Shown: positions 1-7,101 of the stretch, one piece after another
Numbering within the stretch: position 1 is the stretch's first letter
How the letters are laid out: the number at the start of each line of letters is the position of its first letter
Translations under genes and position numbers: made by a program
Source of the DNA: an uncultured Schlesneria sp.
GTDB lineage: Bacteria > Planctomycetota > Planctomycetia > Planctomycetales > Planctomycetaceae
DNA: 41,835 nt
Assembly (NCBI GenBank): GCA_903899985.1
Contig: CAIULL010000151.1
Span: 1 to 41,835, forward strand
Direction of reading: 5' to 3'
The notes under the pieces: model-generated
The model's input: only the letters and a program-made list of their open reading frames with translations
Databases searched by the model: none
Told to the model about the DNA's origin: nothing

Positions 1-12
1 CTACGCAAACGT

Positions 13-36
13 GAACCCCAAAGGGGTGACCCTAAT
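13..36 (-). repeat. Inverted partial REP-like hairpin repeat (left flank)
   Basis: This short stretch is an inverted, imperfect copy of the first part of the repeat that begins at 111. It reads AACCCCAAAGGGGTGACCCT, which matches the reverse complement of the GGGCCACCC...GGGGTT segment at 116-138. Together with the direct copy it makes an inverted pair like the BIME arrangement of REP elements. The window edge cuts the flank, so its full extent is unknown. Confidence 0.6.
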
Positions 37-110
37 GAGCCGTGTTGATCGGTCGTGGTGTTCGACGGATCGATGAGATGTCGTTCATTTACGCTGAATA
101 CGTGATCCGC

Positions 111-210
111 GGATTAGGGCCACCCTTTTGGGGTTTTGTTTCGACGCGGGACCGCGTACCCAGGCCGTTGGCCTGGGCTGACATAGGACCACCCCGTTCG
201 GGGTTTCCGA
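111..210 (+). repeat. REP-like palindromic repeat, direct copy 1
   Basis: This is a 100-base element made of small hairpins: a CCACCC/GGGGTT segment, a perfect 8-bp stem CCCAGGCC-GTT-GGCCTGGG at 159-177, and a CCACCCCG-TT-CGGGGTTT hairpin near its right end. It ends four bases before the transposase stop codon (215-217), so the gene's transcript runs straight into it. A second copy in the same orientation lies on the other side of the transposase at 732-826. Short hairpin repeats flanking a Y1 transposase are the hallmark of REP/RAYT systems. Confidence 0.8.
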
Positions 211-214
211 GACA

Positions 215-673
215 TCAATCCCATACGTAACGTTCGTCAATCTCAATTCCGTGTCGTTTACACAATTCACGGAATTCGTCCTGGAACGTCATCTTTTTGT
301 GGTGTTCTTCCTGGTTGGCGATGTATTGCTTTACCTTTTCCACGTTTGATTCGCTCACGGAAAAAATCCCGTAACCTGATTGCCAGTGAAAATCAGAATA
401 CTGGGGACCTTGCTTCTTGACCCATTTGGTCGTTTCCGTTTTCGCCTCCTGAATGACATCTTTGATCGCAAACTTTCGTGACAACAGACAGAGAGCGTGG
501 ATGTGATCTTCGACGCCGTTAATGATCAACGCTGGAGAGTCGACGTTGTCTCGCAATACCGTCGCTTTGATGGCATATAATTCCTTCCGCATCCCAATGT
601 CTTTTAACCACGGGTGACGGCCCTTCGTGCTGTAAACAATGTGGACAAGTACTTTTGCCAGGGATTGAGGCAT
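215..673 (-). CDS. IS200-like / REP-associated tyrosine transposase (Y1, HUH)
   Basis: The 152-residue protein belongs to the Y1_Tnp (IS200/IS605 TnpA) family of single-strand DNA transposases. The HUH metal-binding motif is visible as DHIHAL near residues 56-61, and the catalytic tyrosine lies in VKQYIANQEEHHKK near residue 115. Length is normal for the family and the frame is intact. The ATG at 671-673 is preceded by GGAG about seven bases upstream, which supports this start. No TnpB/IscB partner or passenger gene is present. The gene lies between direct copies of a REP-like hairpin repeat, with inverted partial copies further out, so I read it as a RAYT (domesticated REP processing or mobilising enzyme). 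A plain IS200-type insertion sequence is the alternative. Confidence 0.88.
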   Translation of the reverse strand: MPQSLAKVLVHIVYSTKGRHPWLKDIGMRKELYAIKATVLRDNVDSPALIINGVEDHIHALCLLSRKFAIKDVIQEAKTETTKWVKKQGPQYSDFHWQSGYGIFSVSESNVEKVKQYIANQEEHHKKMTFQDEFRELCKRHGIEIDERYVWD

Positions 674-731
674 TTAGTCTCTCCATGAGATGATTATTCA
701 CTCTTATATCAATCATTTTCATATTTCGGAT

Positions 732-826
732 GGATTAGGGCCACCCCGTTGGGGTTATGTTTCGTCGCGGGACGGCGTACCCAGGCCGTTGGCCTGACAT
801 AGGACCACCCCGTTCGGGGTTTCCGA
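732..826 (+). repeat. REP-like palindromic repeat, direct copy 2
   Basis: This is a 95-base near copy of 111-210 in the same orientation. It starts with GGATTAGGGCCACCC, carries the CAGGCC-GTT-GGCCTG stem at about 782-796, and ends with the CACCCCG-TT-CGGGGTTTCCGA hairpin. Differences from copy 1 are a few substitutions and loss of the GGGCT bases after the central stem. It lies 59 bases upstream of the transposase start, so the gene is bracketed by direct repeats. Confidence 0.8.
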
Positions 827-1193
827 ACGTTGTTCAGAGGGGTGATGAAACGTTCGCGGATGTTGTGTTCGTCGCACCGTTGTTGCGTTGTTCAACGTGC
901 GTGGAATTGTCGGATAGTCGAGACAACGAATCGACGTATGTCGTTCATGCATCACTTCCGTCGCAACGCGACAGCACTATGTCGCCCAGGCCAGCGGCCT
1001 GGGTTTTGGACATCCGCATGAAAGTTACCCCAACGGGGTGGTCCTAAATAACGGCGATCATCATTCGTTGCGTTCAATGGTTGGATTAGATTTCATATTA
1101 ACGCGATGATTTCGGTGTGCGTGGATGAGGTCGCGTACCTGGGTCTCTGCCTGACGTACTCACTTTCGTTTCAAAAATATTGGAAACTGCGAT
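827..1193. other. Gene-free stretch with an inverted REP-like copy
   Basis: I see no credible gene here; the open frames overlapping 757-1047 run through the repeat and resemble nothing known. The block at about 985-1047 carries a perfect stem (CCCAGGCC-AGC-GGCCTGGG at about 987-1005) and, about 20 bases further on, an inverted copy of the repeat end (ACCCCAACGGGGTGGTCCTA). This mirrors the inverted copy at 13-36, so both flanks of the transposase have a direct copy inside and an inverted copy outside. The stretch 830-980 shows only short imperfect self-similarity (CGTTGTT/TTGTTCAACG). Confidence 0.55.
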
Positions 1194-1571
1194 ATGCCCA
1201 TCAATTCGCCTGATGCCGTGATCGCGGTCTTTGAACTGAAACCCTATTGGGGTCCAGAGCTTCAGCGGCAATTTCAATCTGATAATATGGCGATAACCGA
1301 GTGTCGATCGGTTGGTGACTTGTTTCCCATCGTCGATGGTTTTTCGAAGGCGTTAATTGTCGTTGATCTTGATGCGTCGATTGAGAATTGCCTGGCTTGG
1401 CTGGGGTCCGAGGCTTCGAAACATCCTGTTCGCGTGCCGATTATCGCTATCGGTTCTGCCACGACAGCGGAACTGGAATGGCGACTGCGTGAAGCGGGGG
1501 TTACCGCGTTTTTACCGGTGTTAATGGCCGGGCCCGATTTCGCTCGACTTTGTCGGCGGCTGTTGTCGTGA
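1194..1571 (+). CDS. Small degenerate receiver-like (CheY-fold) protein
   Basis: The protein has 125 residues and seems to be a stand-alone domain with the alternating strand/helix pattern of response-regulator receivers. A first strand (AVIAVFEL) is followed by a second hydrophobic strand ending in an aspartate (ALIVVDLDAS, where the phosphoacceptor would be). A third strand ends in VPIIAIGS, and a fourth is EAGVTAFLPV. The conserved lysine after the last strand (FxxKP in true receivers) is replaced, so normal phosphotransfer is doubtful. The first acidic pair of a receiver is also unclear. The ribosome binding site is weak. It stands alone, with a large hairpin about 90 bases downstream. 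Fold assignment is inferred from the pattern only. Confidence 0.6.
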   Translation: MPINSPDAVIAVFELKPYWGPELQRQFQSDNMAITECRSVGDLFPIVDGFSKALIVVDLDASIENCLAWLGSEASKHPVRVPIIAIGSATTAELEWRLREAGVTAFLPVLMAGPDFARLCRRLLS

Positions 1572-1661
1572 GGATTGCTGAGGTCACGTCTGTTCGTGAC
1601 ACGTTGTCCATCTTGATAACGAGACCGTCCGTGCGTATTCGTTTTTCAACGGTTTTAAAGA

Positions 1662-1758
1662 GGGGTTGGGTGTTCAAATTTCAAAAATGGCCGATCATGC
1701 GATTTTTTAATTGCTGATCCGCTCTTCGGCCATTTTTGAAATTTGAACACCCGACCCC
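1662..1758. repeat. Long inverted repeat, 33-base arms with 31-base loop
   Basis: The left arm (1662-1694) and the right arm (1726-1758) are reverse complements over 33 bases with a single T/C difference that would still give a G-U pair in RNA. Arms carry the core TTCAAATTTCAAAAATGGCC. The spacer contains a T-run (GATTTTTTAA). It lies between the receiver-like gene (plus) and the 3' end of the leftward membrane-protein gene, so a bidirectional terminator is possible, but the arms are far longer than a terminator needs. A small non-autonomous mobile element is an alternative. Confidence 0.85.
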
Positions 1759-1773
1759 GGAATTCCGGAACTT

Positions 1774-1800
1774 GCACGGGCTGAAGCCCATGCTACGGGG
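1774..1800 (+). repeat. Dispersed palindrome GGGCTGAAGCCC, copy A
   Basis: The sequence GCACGGGCTGAAGCCCATGC plus TACGG is one of four copies of a short interspersed repeat in this window (others at 4656-4679, 5307-5330 and 11154-11180). The core GGGCT-GA-AGCCC is a perfect palindrome. It sits just downstream of the 33-base inverted repeat and before the 3' end of the leftward gene. Confidence 0.75.
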
Positions 1801-1815
1801 TTTTCTTCCCACGTC

Positions 1816-1880
1816 ACAACGCGCGATCGACTAATCTATTCTGAACCCGTCTCGCGACGCGCATCGTCCGGCTGTTCCGG
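1816..1880. repeat. Dispersed repeat related to the 76-bp tandem at 14202
   Basis: This stretch shares the features ACGCGCGA, then CTATTCTGAACCCGTC, then GCGACGCGCA and CCGGCTG with the two 76-base units at 14202-14353. It overlaps the stop codon at 1836-1838, so it supplies the last few residues (RRETGSE) of the membrane-protein gene. In both places the element marks the 3' end of a large leftward gene. Confidence 0.55.
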
Positions 1881-4800
1881 CCGGTCGATGCTGTTCAGGA
1901 GGGCTCGGGCTTGCATCTGGCTTCGTTCCTGGCGGGATTTGACTTCGGTCTTGTATGACCTGAGCGGACGAAGCAGTAGCTTTTCGATGACTTGTTTACG
2001 AGCTTGCCATTCTTTCTCTGAGACTCCTGCCGACGCGGCAATCTCGTTCAACGAGTTGACTCCATTTTCGGTTGCGATCAGACTTTGATCGACATCTTCC
2101 AGCACCTTCTTCACTGATGTCTGTGAGATGAACTGACGAGTTTCCCATCGAGTTCGAAGGGTCTGAATCAGGCCGTTTAAGACATCAAATCTGACGGAAT
2201 CGTCTGGGACCGCTTCCGGGTGATTGACGACTGTTTCAATCGCCGTTGCGACGTTGCGAACGGATGAATCGCGCGTCGGAACGAAATAGATCACGTGCAG
2301 GCGGTACGCCAGTTCCTGTGCGGCATCTTCGCCACATCGAGCCAGCATATCCGCGATTTCCTGTCTCGCGAAATAAGTCAGCAACGGATCATAGGGTTGA
2401 AGATATTCTTCGACCGCTGCGATCTGTTCCCTGGTTGGCTTCTTACGGCGAGCCGCATTTCCCAAGGCGACGAAGTAATCACGTCGACGAAGATCTTCGG
2501 GGTGCAAAGTTGGTTTTTCGTCGATGGCTTTGACTTGCTGTACGATGGTTCGAGGTCGATCTTGAAGTTGTTTCCGTAATGCGTTGCGATATTCCCACCA
2601 GTGGGCATCGGGATTTTCAACGACCAGATTCTGTTGAATCGTCACTTCGTTCAGTCGTCGTAATAATTCCTGTGAGACACGACTGTCTCCCAGCCATTCG
2701 ACCAGCCGCGATCGGCGGGACAACTGAATTTCGTTTTCGAGCATGTTTGGTTGACCGTTTATGGCTTCGGTCCAGAACGGGGCTTTTGTGAGTCGTGTTG
2801 TCGTCAGCACCGATTGAACTTCGTGCTGTTTATTCGCCCAGCGCATGACTTCTAACGGTGTCTGAGAAGCTAAAAGTCCATTGAACACGGAATTTGCCGG
2901 GCTGCGAGATTCGTCACAGACTTCGCCAAGGGCTTCGTGATCATAAGCTGGTTGATTCAGCAATGTTGACCAGTCCAGGCCGCTGCGAGCGAGTATCCTG
3001 AGCACATGCGGCAGTTCTAATCGCGTTGCCAGTTCGCCGGGGATGAACACGTCTTCGGCATTCGCGCCGAACAGCAGGAATTCACCAGCGGCGGTTTCGA
3101 TACCGATCACCTGTCGAAACGCTTTCCGCATCGTCTTTAAAACCATTCTCAACGGTTCAGGACCATAATCAACGCATTCGAATCGCTGGCAAAATAGACC
3201 TCGATCGGACAACCTACTTGAGGCACGAGTATAAAATTCTTGAGTGAATGCCGCGGCACCGTCGGACAACGACGAGGACGGCGGACTGCTCAGGATGACG
3301 TCGAACGGCTCGGGTTCTTTGGTCATGAGCGCCAATTCAGGACTGACTCGTCGCAAGGTGACTCGGTCATCGATCAGCGGATCGATGCCGGTCTCGCGAG
3401 CCAATGGTCCTTTGACGAGATCGATCAGACTCGAATCTCCTTCGACACAAACTGCCTCGCGGATGGGAAATTCGAGGCAGGTTGAAAGCGGCACTCCGGC
3501 AGAAAGACCCAGCAACAAGATCCGGCCTGGTCGTTCGGAAAGGACCATTGAATAGACCGCTTGCAGGACTTCAGGAGCGAACTGAGGGACAATATCGGAA
3601 TTCTTGGTGACGACCGAACGAGGAACGCCCCCCTCGCGAACATAGAGTTCGGCAACGTGTCCTCGCCAAAGTGTCAAAGATCCCGACGGCCCTTCCTGGC
3701 GATGAATCATCCGGATGTCGTCGAGAGCGGACAATTGTTCAACATCCCATCCGGACCGGTAAGCGACAAACGCAGGGGTCGAGAACAGGACTTTCGCTGT
3801 ACGTGACGCATCGTCGTTAAATCGCCACATCGGGAGCGAAAATGCCGTGAGTAGCAAACAGGCCGCAACAGAAGCGGTTCGATACGACATGACCCAACCC
3901 AGGGTACGAACACGAACACAGGCAGATTTCACGATCATCAGTACGCTGTATGTCGCCATCAGCGGGATCACGCCGAAGGTCCCACCCAGCAGGTAAACAC
4001 TGCAGGCCAGTCCAGCCAGGAAAGGCAAGCCCCAGGCCACGCTTTCGCGTGTCGCACGGCCATCAGTCGGTTGTGCAAGTCCAGCCAGAACCATTCCAAA
4101 GGGAAACGACGTGGCCATTAATAACAGCACACGAGCCGTCATTAACAAGGTCACGTTAGTTAATGTCGAATTCATCCTGAGAGACAAATTGACCAGCGAC
4201 GGATGAGCACAAATCAGCAGGCTGGAAATCGCTGCGGCAAACAATCCGCACCACGCCGCTTGATCGGAAGACCGACGCAAACGAAATAACAACCACAGTC
4301 CACACGCAATCCCTGCCATGATTCCCGCAGCCTGCGCGAAGATCACCGAGGCACTATGCGGCATCAACTGGTTGGCCAGTCGCATTTCACATGCTGCCAA
4401 AGCGCCGGTAAGTAATGCCATACCGACGTGAATCGGCGTCATTCCCGTCGCATGAACGGAATTATCCGTTGCCAAGCTTGAAGCAGAGATTTCAACGGGC
4501 GGGGAAGTTCGCTGCACCCACCAACTGATACCACTCGCCAGGACTGACGTGGCAATGGCGGGAACGAAAACTCCCCACCAGGGAGCGAGCACGACAGAAT
4601 TCAACACCAGACCGCAGGCGATCCCCAACATGATTGATGGGGATGTTCCAGTCCTTAGCATGGGCTTCAGCCCAAGCGCGCCAGCGTCTTGTATTGGCTG
4701 GAAGCCCTGTCCAGAAAGGCCAACTCCTCCCTGCGTGATTACAGCCCCCGACAGCATGCCGGGAATCAGCCAGGCTGCGACGGCAATCGCGAGGACCACG

Positions 4801-5177
4801 AACGGTTTGGTGGTGGAATTCTCTAACCACGACTGGGGGATGTAACTCATCATTGTGGTCAACGCATCGATCCAGAATGGATTGAGGATTGACCAGGCAC
4901 AAAGGCACCATACGACGTACGACAGGCCCGAGTATTGCGAAAGGTTCGCTTGTGCCGGTCGCCATCGCTCACCGCACCAGAGGGCAACAGATAAAACCAA
5001 GCCGACGGCCAGCATCAAGGCGGGGTCCAGGCCAAAGGTCAGGCTGAATTGCTGCCACATCGAAACGGCAACAGTCCCAAGAAAGACCCCTAAGCCGAAG
5101 CGCCCGAATATTGCTGTTAAGCAGTTCTGAAACGGGCGTCTTAAATGATCAAACGTCAGCCAATTGCCTGCGTACAT
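1836..5177 (-). CDS. Polytopic membrane protein fused to a spermidine-synthase-like domain
   Basis: From the chosen start (MYAGNWLTF) the protein has about 1113 residues. The first 440 or so hold about twelve hydrophobic segments, an arrangement known from planctomycete and other bacterial fused membrane/spermidine-synthase proteins. A soluble Rossmann-type domain follows: strand RILLLGLSAG near residue 551, an acidic strand end AVCVEGD, and FDVILSSPPSS near 626. In true spermidine synthases this last motif carries the catalytic aspartate (DxxDP); here it is missing, so aminopropyl transfer is doubtful. The C-terminal third is helical without recognisable motifs. I prefer the ATG at 5175-5177 (AGGGA about seven bases upstream). 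The frame is open to an earlier start at 5303, but those 42 residues are basic and low quality. A dispersed palindrome is embedded in frame at 4656-4679. Confidence 0.8.
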   Translation of the reverse strand: MYAGNWLTFDHLRRPFQNCLTAIFGRFGLGVFLGTVAVSMWQQFSLTFGLDPALMLAVGLVLSVALWCGERWRPAQANLSQYSGLSYVVWCLCAWSILNPFWIDALTTMMSYIPQSWLENSTTKPFVVLAIAVAAWLIPGMLSGAVITQGGVGLSGQGFQPIQDAGALGLKPMLRTGTSPSIMLGIACGLVLNSVVLAPWWGVFVPAIATSVLASGISWWVQRTSPPVEISASSLATDNSVHATGMTPIHVGMALLTGALAACEMRLANQLMPHSASVIFAQAAGIMAGIACGLWLLFRLRRSSDQAAWCGLFAAAISSLLICAHPSLVNLSLRMNSTLTNVTLLMTARVLLLMATSFPFGMVLAGLAQPTDGRATRESVAWGLPFLAGLACSVYLLGGTFGVIPLMATYSVLMIVKSACVRVRTLGWVMSYRTASVAACLLLTAFSLPMWRFNDDASRTAKVLFSTPAFVAYRSGWDVEQLSALDDIRMIHRQEGPSGSLTLWRGHVAELYVREGGVPRSVVTKNSDIVPQFAPEVLQAVYSMVLSERPGRILLLGLSAGVPLSTCLEFPIREAVCVEGDSSLIDLVKGPLARETGIDPLIDDRVTLRRVSPELALMTKEPEPFDVILSSPPSSSLSDGAAAFTQEFYTRASSRLSDRGLFCQRFECVDYGPEPLRMVLKTMRKAFRQVIGIETAAGEFLLFGANAEDVFIPGELATRLELPHVLRILARSGLDWSTLLNQPAYDHEALGEVCDESRSPANSVFNGLLASQTPLEVMRWANKQHEVQSVLTTTRLTKAPFWTEAINGQPNMLENEIQLSRRSRLVEWLGDSRVSQELLRRLNEVTIQQNLVVENPDAHWWEYRNALRKQLQDRPRTIVQQVKAIDEKPTLHPEDLRRRDYFVALGNAARRKKPTREQIAAVEEYLQPYDPLLTYFARQEIADMLARCGEDAAQELAYRLHVIYFVPTRDSSVRNVATAIETVVNHPEAVPDDSVRFDVLNGLIQTLRTRWETRQFISQTSVKKVLEDVDQSLIATENGVNSLNEIAASAGVSEKEWQARKQVIEKLLLRPLRSYKTEVKSRQERSQMQARALLNSIDRPEQPDDARRETGSE
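4656..4679 (-). repeat. Dispersed palindrome GGGCTTCAGCCC, copy B, inside a CDS
   Basis: This copy of the GGGCTGAAGCCC repeat is in the minus-strand orientation and lies within the membrane part of the fused protein, where it is translated as ALGLKPML. It sits in a long non-hydrophobic loop (from about GGVGLSGQGF to LRTGTSPS) between two membrane segments. This suggests an in-frame capture that the protein tolerates. Confidence 0.65.
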
Positions 5178-5306
5178 GGCGTCCCTGCCGGTGAAAGGCG
5201 ATCGAAACTCGCGCGGACTCCGTCCGTCGAGATGTAATGACCGGCAATTTCTACCGGAATTGGCCAATTTCCGGCAAGTCCGACCTTGGGAACGCGTTGA
5301 CAAGGC

Positions 5307-5330
5307 GTAGCATGGGCTTCAGCCCGTGGG
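5307..5330 (-). repeat. Dispersed palindrome GGGCTTCAGCCC, copy C
   Basis: GTAGCATGGGCTTCAGCCCG is the reverse-complement form of copy A. It lies directly upstream of the longest possible start of the membrane-protein gene, which is a further reason to doubt that the extended N-terminus is translated. Confidence 0.75.
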
Positions 5331-5364
5331 ACTTTTGAGCCTGAAAGGTTGCATCAGATCATCC

Positions 5365-5417
5365 CAGCCCAGAGGAGCGCTTCGACACTGACGCCGCTTC
5401 GCACCGCCGCTGGGCTG
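5365..5417. repeat. Hairpin with CAGCCCAG/CTGGGCTG arms
   Basis: Eight-base perfect arms (5365-5372 and 5410-5417) enclose a GC-rich loop with the internal short repeats GCGCTTCG and CCGCTTCG. It lies between two leftward genes, downstream of the beta-barrel gene. The form resembles the other palindromic interspersed elements of this window, but I found no second copy here. Confidence 0.5.
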
Positions 5418-5446
5418 ATATTTATTTCCCGTTCCGAGAGAAAAGA

Positions 5447-5479
5447 GCACTGTTTTACCGAGGACGGTCAAACAGTGGC
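5447..5479 (-). repeat. 33-base palindromic repeat (GCCACTG family)
   Basis: Read on the minus strand this 33-mer starts GCCACTGTTTGACCGTCCTC and ends CAGTGC. It matches the hairpin of the triple tandem repeat at 31331-31650 with only a couple of differences. It lies 34 bases past the stop of the beta-barrel gene and may act as its transcript end, though no T-run follows. Confidence 0.75.
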
Positions 5480-5512
5480 ACAAATCCTTTTCCAACTGAC
5501 AGCCCAGGCGGA

Positions 5513-6679
5513 TCAGTACCGCACGCCGACTGTGATGATGGCCGAATCACCCAAATTAAAATTGGGTGTCGATCCCGCGAAGATCGCTCGACGGTCGAAC
5601 ACATATCCCGCTTCGGTAAAGAAGGTGTAACGACCGGAATCGCACCGAATACCAGCAGTTAACCGCTGGTCAGTGATCTGGATTCGATCGCTTGTTCGGG
5701 GGTCGGCAAGGACCGCCTGATAAGCCTCTGCACCATACTGATATTGGCTGTACAACCAGTAATCCGCGTTACGCCAGTTCCCCATGAAGTAGCTGATTCG
5801 CGAAGTGGGAAACAAGGCTCGAAATTCCCAGCGATTGTTGGGAGTCCAGATCGCACCGACATGAGGTATCACTAACGTGTTGACGCGATCCCAGATTGCG
5901 AACCCTCCGACTAATTTCCAATTCGGCGACGCAGTATACGTCGCGATCGCTCGACCATCAAAATTGAACGCGTTCTTATCGATCTTGGCTTCGTAGGTAT
6001 CAACGAGCTGTGGGTGGAAAGCTAATTGGGCACTCCACGGGCCATCATTGAAAAATCCCAGCAGCAGGTCGGCGGAGATTTGATCGACTTGAGCCGGTAA
6101 GTTGATCCCGCCTGGTCCATCCCACCAGCGAGCATTAAACCAGAAAGTCCCGTCGAACAGCACACCGGGACGAATCAGACCCGAGTACTTTGCGTTGGAA
6201 TTCCATTCCACAATCTTCATGTTTCCGGTGGTTCCAAACGCTTGAGTCGCCGGCAGCACCGAAATCTCGTTGAAGGTGGACCATCCCAGTCGATAGTCCT
6301 GGGGACCGGTCGAACCGGTCAGCATCTGCCAGCCGTAAGGGTCGAAATAGTTTTTCAGAACTGGAAAATTTAATGGAACAAACGGGTTGATTTCCGCGAT
6401 CAAGTGGCGAACTTTAGGGTCCTCTAAGGCACAACCAATTCCCGTATCGCAGAAGCGATCCTGAAGATCATCGTTCACTGTTTGGGCGCGGGCGACAAAC
6501 GGTTCACTGAAGACACGGTTCGATGCCGGGGTAACGGCTGAGAATCCTTGTGCCGAGGCAGGGACTTGTGGTTCAACCGAAGCAGTTGTTGATTGAGGCC
6601 ATGAGGCGCGGTTATCCGCGAACACGATGTTTGGATCGGTTCCCCAAATCGACACGGCGATCAGGAACGAAGTCAGCAT
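5513..6679 (-). CDS. Secreted beta-barrel protein, DUF6268-like
   Basis: The protein has 388 residues. A signal peptide is likely (MLTSFLIAVSIWG to about VFA at residue 21). After a low-complexity segment, residues 110 to the end show alternating aromatic/hydrophobic strands such as WSAQLAFHPQL, WKLVGGFAIWD, RWEFRALFPTS and YTFFTEAGYVFD. The chain ends in IITVGVRY, a terminal strand with the aromatic last residue seen in outer-membrane barrels. This pattern is what I associate with the planctomycete DUF6268 family of unknown function; no enzymatic motif is visible. An in-frame stop lies three codons before the ATG at 6677-6679, so the start cannot be further upstream, although the ribosome binding site is weak. 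The gene is leftward like the membrane protein gene that follows it. Confidence 0.75.
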   Translation of the reverse strand: MLTSFLIAVSIWGTDPNIVFADNRASWPQSTTASVEPQVPASAQGFSAVTPASNRVFSEPFVARAQTVNDDLQDRFCDTGIGCALEDPKVRHLIAEINPFVPLNFPVLKNYFDPYGWQMLTGSTGPQDYRLGWSTFNEISVLPATQAFGTTGNMKIVEWNSNAKYSGLIRPGVLFDGTFWFNARWWDGPGGINLPAQVDQISADLLLGFFNDGPWSAQLAFHPQLVDTYEAKIDKNAFNFDGRAIATYTASPNWKLVGGFAIWDRVNTLVIPHVGAIWTPNNRWEFRALFPTSRISYFMGNWRNADYWLYSQYQYGAEAYQAVLADPRTSDRIQITDQRLTAGIRCDSGRYTFFTEAGYVFDRRAIFAGSTPNFNLGDSAIITVGVRY

Positions 6680-7101
6680 AGGACGCTAATTGTAACCTCA
6701 GACCGCAAAACGGTGGAGACGAAATTTCGCTGGGATGCTCGCGGCAAAGGGTCTTAAAAGCTTAGAATCTCGACCACAAATTGACGAATAAAAAATTGTT
6801 GCCGAATCCATTAAAATGACGTAAATAAATACAAATGAATGATTTACGTCAAAACATCAGATTCACAGCGATTTAAGAATCGACAGGTTCAATCGTGTAC
6901 CGTGAAGATTACCGCAGGTATCGACACCAATTAACACAACAAGACCTGTTTCATTATCCAAACGTTCGGTTGCCCGTGACTTCAAATTGAGTGGCCATAG
7001 AAGAAACAGCAGCGGCGAGCGAAGATCGATGCTGATTGCACTCAATGGTGTTACAAACCGTTCAAGTTCCAAGTTCCCTCTAACGTTGAAAATCATCGTC
7101 C
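6680..7101. other. Divergent intergenic region, AT-rich
   Basis: This 422-base stretch separates the leftward beta-barrel gene from rightward gltX and must hold both promoters. It is clearly more AT-rich than its surroundings around 6780-6850. The only defined structure I see is the inverted repeat at 6817-6851. No tRNA or convincing small gene is seen. Confidence 0.5.
6817..6851. promoter_or_regulatory. Perfect inverted repeat TGACGTAAAT-N15-ATTTACGTCA
   Basis: Ten-base perfect arms (6817-6826 and 6842-6851) are separated by fifteen AT-rich bases. The position, between divergent genes and about 140 bases upstream of the beta-barrel start, suits an operator for a dimeric regulator. It could equally be a cruciform or hairpin; no regulator gene is adjacent. 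Confidence 0.45.

Noticed and set aside
757-1047. Open frames of 63-96 residues on the plus strand after the transposase
   Set aside because: They run through the REP-like repeat and its palindromes, have no credible ribosome binding site, and the translation resembles no protein pattern.
1662-1758. Terminal inverted repeats of a complete insertion sequence
   Set aside because: The arms are only 31 bases apart, so nothing is encoded between them, and I could not see a target-site duplication.
5178-5303. N-terminal extension of the fused membrane/spermidine-synthase protein by 42 residues
   Set aside because: The extension is basic and without hydrophobic character, abuts an interspersed palindrome, and the ATG at 5177 has a better upstream AGGGA.
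6680-7101. tRNA gene in the AT-rich gap next to gltX
   Set aside because: No cloverleaf with a GTTCRA-type T arm and matching acceptor stem could be found by eye; GGTTCAATC at about 6890 lacks the partner arms.
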